NCBI GenBank assembly: GCA_025459175.1 | Contig: JALORC010000017.1 | Location: 54,831-118,830, forward strand | DNA length: 64,000 nucleotides | Reading direction: 5' to 3' | Source: Planctomycetota bacterium | GTDB taxonomy: Bacteria > Planctomycetota > UBA1135 > UBA2386 | Shown here: positions 61,170-64,000 of the stretch, piece by piece | Layout of the letters: every line of letters begins with the position of its first letter | Numbering within the stretch: the stretch's first letter is position 1 | Position numbers and translations under genes: made by a program | Notes under the pieces: model-generated | Databases searched by the model: none | What the model was told of the DNA's origin: nothing | Seen by the model: the letters and a program-made list of their open reading frames with translations, nothing else

Positions 61170-64000
61170 ATGCGCAAGACCCTCCGCTGCTTCGTGTCGT
61201 CGACCCGGAAGGACCTCGAGGACGATCACCGTGCCGTCGTCGACCACATCCGAGCGCTGGGCCTCGAGGTCACCACGATGTCGGAGTTCTCGGCCGAGGC
61301 GCGCTCCGCGGTCGACGGCGATGCGCAGAAGGTCGGCGACTGCGACCTGTTCGTGCTGATCCTCGCCCACCGCTACGGCGAGATCCCCACCGGTCAGACC
61401 AGGTCCTACACCGAACTCGAATACGAAGCCGCGCGCTCGGCGAACCTGCCGCGGTTCCTGTTCTTGGTCGACGAGGACAAACGACCCCTGATCGGCACCG
61501 GCAAGCAACACAACCGCGACGACGGGGCCGACTGGCGCGATCGCAACAAGCTGCTGGAAGCCCTGAAGCACCGCATCCGCGAGCGCAACGAGGATCAGCC
61601 GACCTGGTTTGCCGAGACCACCGAGCTGACCGCCAAGGTGGTGCAGTCGCTGCGCACCTGGACCGAGCAGCACGGCCACGCCACCGAACCCGGCCGCCGA
61701 GAAGCCGCGCGGCCGCCGGCCGTCACCGACCGCTCGCGGCGCGATTCGTATCTGCAGCAGATCCGCGCCCAGCACAGCCAGCTGCCGCTGATCGGTTTCC
61801 CGAAGACGGTCCGGATCGACATCCCGCTCGAAGACCTCTACGTGCCGCTGCACGCCGTGCCGAGCGCCGAGGAGAAGCGGCTCGCCTACGGTGCTGCCGA
61901 GGAGGCCTACGCCCACGAGAACCTGCGCGGTGCCGAGCCATGCACCTCGCTGGCGGTCGTGTTCTCGATGGCGAGCCGGCGCGGCAACCGCCGCGGCTTC
62001 GTGTTGCTCGGCGATCCCGGCGCCGGCAAGACCACCCACCTGCGGCGCATGGCCCTCGTCTGCGCGATGCCGGACAAGGGCCCGCGGGAACTGGGCCTGC
62101 CGGACGATGTGCTACCGCTGTTCTTGCCGCTGCGACTGCTGAAGGATGACGACGATCTCGACACCGTGCTGCCACTCCTGCTGGCCCGCAGCCTCGAAGT
62201 CGACCTCAATCGGGCCCAGGACATCCTGCGCAGCGGCAGCCGATGGCTGTTCTTGTTCGACGGTCTCGACGAGGTGCCGAAGCGCTTCCGGGATGGCGTA
62301 GCGCGCTGGATCGAGCGACTGCTGACCAGCTACCGCGACAGCTGGTTCGGGGTGACGTGTCGCTATGCCGGCTACGCCGACGACTGCCGGCTCGACGCCC
62401 ATTTCCTCGAACTGCATCTGCGGCCGCTCCGCGACGAGGCGATCGCGCAGTTCGTGCACAACTGGTATCGCATCGTCGAACGGCAGGCCGGCCCGCAGGA
62501 CGGGGCGGATCCGGTCCGTCGAGCCGCCGACCACGCGAAGGATCTGATCGAGCGACTGACCCACGCCAGTGTCGCCTCGCGGCGCGTCGAGGAGCTGGCC
62601 GCCAATCCGCTGCTGCTGACGATCATCTGCCTGGTGCATCGCGACCGCGGTCGGATCCTGCCCGACTCGCGCATCGATCTCTATCAGGACTGCATGGCGG
62701 TGCTGCTCGAGCGCTGGCGCGAGGCGAAGGGCATCGACGCGACGTGGACGGCCAAGGAGGCGCAGCAGATCCTACAGCCGCTGGCGCTGCAGCTGCACGA
62801 GGCGGAGACGACGCGGTTGCCGTACGCCGAGCTGGCACCGACTGCCGCGCAGGCGATCCGGGCCTTGCATCCCGAATCGGCAACCAGCGGGGCTGAGTTC
62901 TTGGCGCAAATCCGGGACGAGAGCGGGGTGCTGGTCGGCTGGAGCAACGATCAGTTCGGGTTCTTGCACCTGGGCTTTCAGGAGCATCTCGCTGCCAAAG
63001 CGATCGCGGACTCGATCGTCAGCGCGGCGCTGCAGCAGCGAGCCAACCCCTGGCTCGACCGGCTGGCGGCGAAGTTCGGTGACAGCTGGTGGGAGGAAGT
63101 GCTGCTGCTGCTATTGGCGCGGGAGGATGCCTCGCTGTTCGTGCCGCTGTTCGAACGCATCGTGCGGCAGCCGCAGTTCGCGGAGCATGGCAGCCTGCTG
63201 CAGTCGTGCCTCCGCGAAGCGAAGCGCCGGGATACGGCGCCGTTTGAAGCGTTGCTGAGATCACCGAGGCTGGGCTGGCTCGCCCGGATGTGGGGTCGCG
63301 TATCCGCGCCCACCGCGACTCGCATCCGACGCCAGGAAGCCACGCGCGCGGTGGCTGTGTCGGCGATCGCTGCGATTCGCAGCGACATGGATTTGGCCGC
63401 AATCGGAAAGAGTGGGAACGGCGTGGGCAGCCGCATCGTCAAGGGCATCGAAATGCTACAGATGCCCGCTGGCCGGTTCTTGATGGGCTATGAGTTTTCG
63501 GCAGAACAGCGGGAGGTCCGATTCGCACGACCATTCTGGATTGCCAAGACGGCGGTCACGAATGCCCAGTATCGCGTCTACGTCAACGAGACGAACGCAC
63601 GGCGGCCGAAGACATGGAAAGACCGCCGGTTCAGTGGCGACAACCAGCCGGTATTGGATGTGAGCTTGGACGATGCGCGGGAGTTCTGCGCGTGGGCGGG
63701 GCTGCGGTTGCCCAGCGAGGCAGAATGGGAGTACTCGTGCCGAGCGGGGACGACGACGGCGTTCTCGTTCGGTGCGAACATCACCCCGAATCAGGTGAAC
63801 TACGACGGCAACTATCCGTTCGGCGATGGAGCCAAGGGCGCCTTTCGGAAGCGCACGGTTCCTGTGGGATCGTTGCCTGCGATTGCATGGGGATTGCACG
63901 AGATGCACGGCAACGCGTTCGATTGGTGCGAAAACTGTCTCCATGACTACGACAAGTCACCAGCTAATTTCTCGGCGCTGCAAGAATACTATGGCTTGGA
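61170..64000 (+). CDS. DUF4062 - NACHT - FGE-sulfatase-fold protein (runs off the right edge)
   Basis: The frame is open from the ATG at 61170 to the window end (943 codons), so the C-terminus is missing. Residues 1-95 match DUF4062, a TIR/SLOG-like domain: RCFVSSTRKDLEDDHRAVV, DCDLFVLILAHRYGEIP, SYTELEYEAA. A NACHT NTPase follows, with Walker A VLLGDPGAGKTTHLRRMA (around residue 281) and Walker B LFLFDGLDEVPKRF (around 364), then FLHLGFQEHLAAKAIAD. A helical segment spans about 560-750. From about residue 755 comes a formylglycine-generating-enzyme fold: LQMPAGRFLMGYE, AKTAVTNAQYRVYVNET, GLRLPSEAEWEYSCRAGT, GLHEMHGNAFDWCENC. In NACHT fusions this C-type-lectin-related fold is probably a ligand sensor. 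Confidence 0.85.
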   Translation, partial: MRKTLRCFVSSTRKDLEDDHRAVVDHIRALGLEVTTMSEFSAEARSAVDGDAQKVGDCDLFVLILAHRYGEIPTGQTRSYTELEYEAARSANLPRFLFLVDEDKRPLIGTGKQHNRDDGADWRDRNKLLEALKHRIRERNEDQPTWFAETTELTAKVVQSLRTWTEQHGHATEPGRREAARPPAVTDRSRRDSYLQQIRAQHSQLPLIGFPKTVRIDIPLEDLYVPLHAVPSAEEKRLAYGAAEEAYAHENLRGAEPCTSLAVVFSMASRRGNRRGFVLLGDPGAGKTTHLRRMALVCAMPDKGPRELGLPDDVLPLFLPLRLLKDDDDLDTVLPLLLARSLEVDLNRAQDILRSGSRWLFLFDGLDEVPKRFRDGVARWIERLLTSYRDSWFGVTCRYAGYADDCRLDAHFLELHLRPLRDEAIAQFVHNWYRIVERQAGPQDGADPVRRAADHAKDLIERLTHASVASRRVEELAANPLLLTIICLVHRDRGRILPDSRIDLYQDCMAVLLERWREAKGIDATWTAKEAQQILQPLALQLHEAETTRLPYAELAPTAAQAIRALHPESATSGAEFLAQIRDESGVLVGWSNDQFGFLHLGFQEHLAAKAIADSIVSAALQQRANPWLDRLAAKFGDSWWEEVLLLLLAREDASLFVPLFERIVRQPQFAEHGSLLQSCLREAKRRDTAPFEALLRSPRLGWLARMWGRVSAPTATRIRRQEATRAVAVSAIAAIRSDMDLAAIGKSGNGVGSRIVKGIEMLQMPAGRFLMGYEFSAEQREVRFARPFWIAKTAVTNAQYRVYVNETNARRPKTWKDRRFSGDNQPVLDVSLDDAREFCAWAGLRLPSEAEWEYSCRAGTTTAFSFGANITPNQVNYDGNYPFGDGAKGAFRKRTVPVGSLPAIAWGLHEMHGNAFDWCENCLHDYDKSPANFSALQEYYGL

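Noticed and set aside
59897..62149. 750-codon plus-strand frame crossing the two NACHT genes
   Set aside because: It overlaps the C-terminal part of the TIR gene and the N-terminal part of the DUF4062 gene in another frame, and its translation is Arg/Pro-rich without motifs.
63450..64000. FGE-fold segment considered as a free sulfatase-modifying enzyme gene
   Set aside because: It is in frame and continuous with the NACHT domain, with no stop or start between, and no sulfatase gene is near.

Overview
The window is high-GC bacterial chromosome with very little intergenic space. Most genes on the minus strand are chained by ATGA, GTGA or TGATG stop/start overlaps. The gene content fits a Planctomycetota-like, peptidoglycan-making, piliated bacterium. 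The division and cell-wall cluster stops at murB and has no murD, ddl, ftsQ, ftsA or ftsZ next to it. There are many HEAT and BatA/MoxR-type genes, and NACHT proteins at the right end. The phylum is an inference from gene content only (about 0.6 confidence). I saw no tRNA, rRNA, CRISPR array, IS element or prophage.

Reading the minus strand in its own direction, the blocks are as follows. (1) Positions 1-9476: a fused S10/spc ribosomal operon with a recognisable promoter and structured leader, in the order S10-L4-L23-L2-S19-L22-S3-L16-L29-S17-L14-L24-L5-S14-S8-L6-L18-S5-L15-SecY. L3 (rplC) and L30 (rpmD) are missing from their usual places. (2) 9511-12685: a divergent EF-G paralogue and a PilT-type ATPase. 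(3) 12885-16864: obg, rpmA, rplU and an RNase E/G with a large acidic insertion in its S1 domain. (4) 17267-22433: pilM, pilN, a PilO protein with a PilP-like tail, and the PilQ secretin, ending in a 19-bp hairpin. (5) 22628-37640: a dcw cluster, mraZ-rsmH-ftsL-ftsI-murE-murF-mraY-ftsW-LysM-murG-murC-murB, continuing into hpf, a PTS EIIA gene and an HPr gene. Six regularly spaced GTGG boxes and a sigma70-like promoter lie upstream of mraZ and look like its autoregulatory operator.

Positions 37892-42004 hold small accessory genes on both strands: a lipoprotein, a Cys-rich protein, a HEAT lipoprotein, a GNAT-like protein, a small membrane protein and a SMI1/KNR4-like protein. Positions 42118-54045 are an aerotolerance-type operon: a large HEAT protein, a small membrane protein, MoxR, DUF58, a lipoprotein, BatA, BatB, a TPR/low-complexity protein and a BatD-BatE fusion. 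A chemoreceptor and an EamA transporter follow on the plus strand.

The right end (57504-64000) is the most unusual part. Two large plus-strand STAND-type NTPases lie in tandem. The first reads TIR - NACHT-like NTPase - HEAT-like helices - Nudix-like domain. The second reads DUF4062 - NACHT - formylglycine-generating-enzyme (C-type-lectin) fold and runs off the window. Both resemble NTP-dependent immune or conflict proteins. The pairing of a potential NAD-consuming TIR domain with a Nudix-fold domain in one polypeptide is the best candidate here for an undescribed system.
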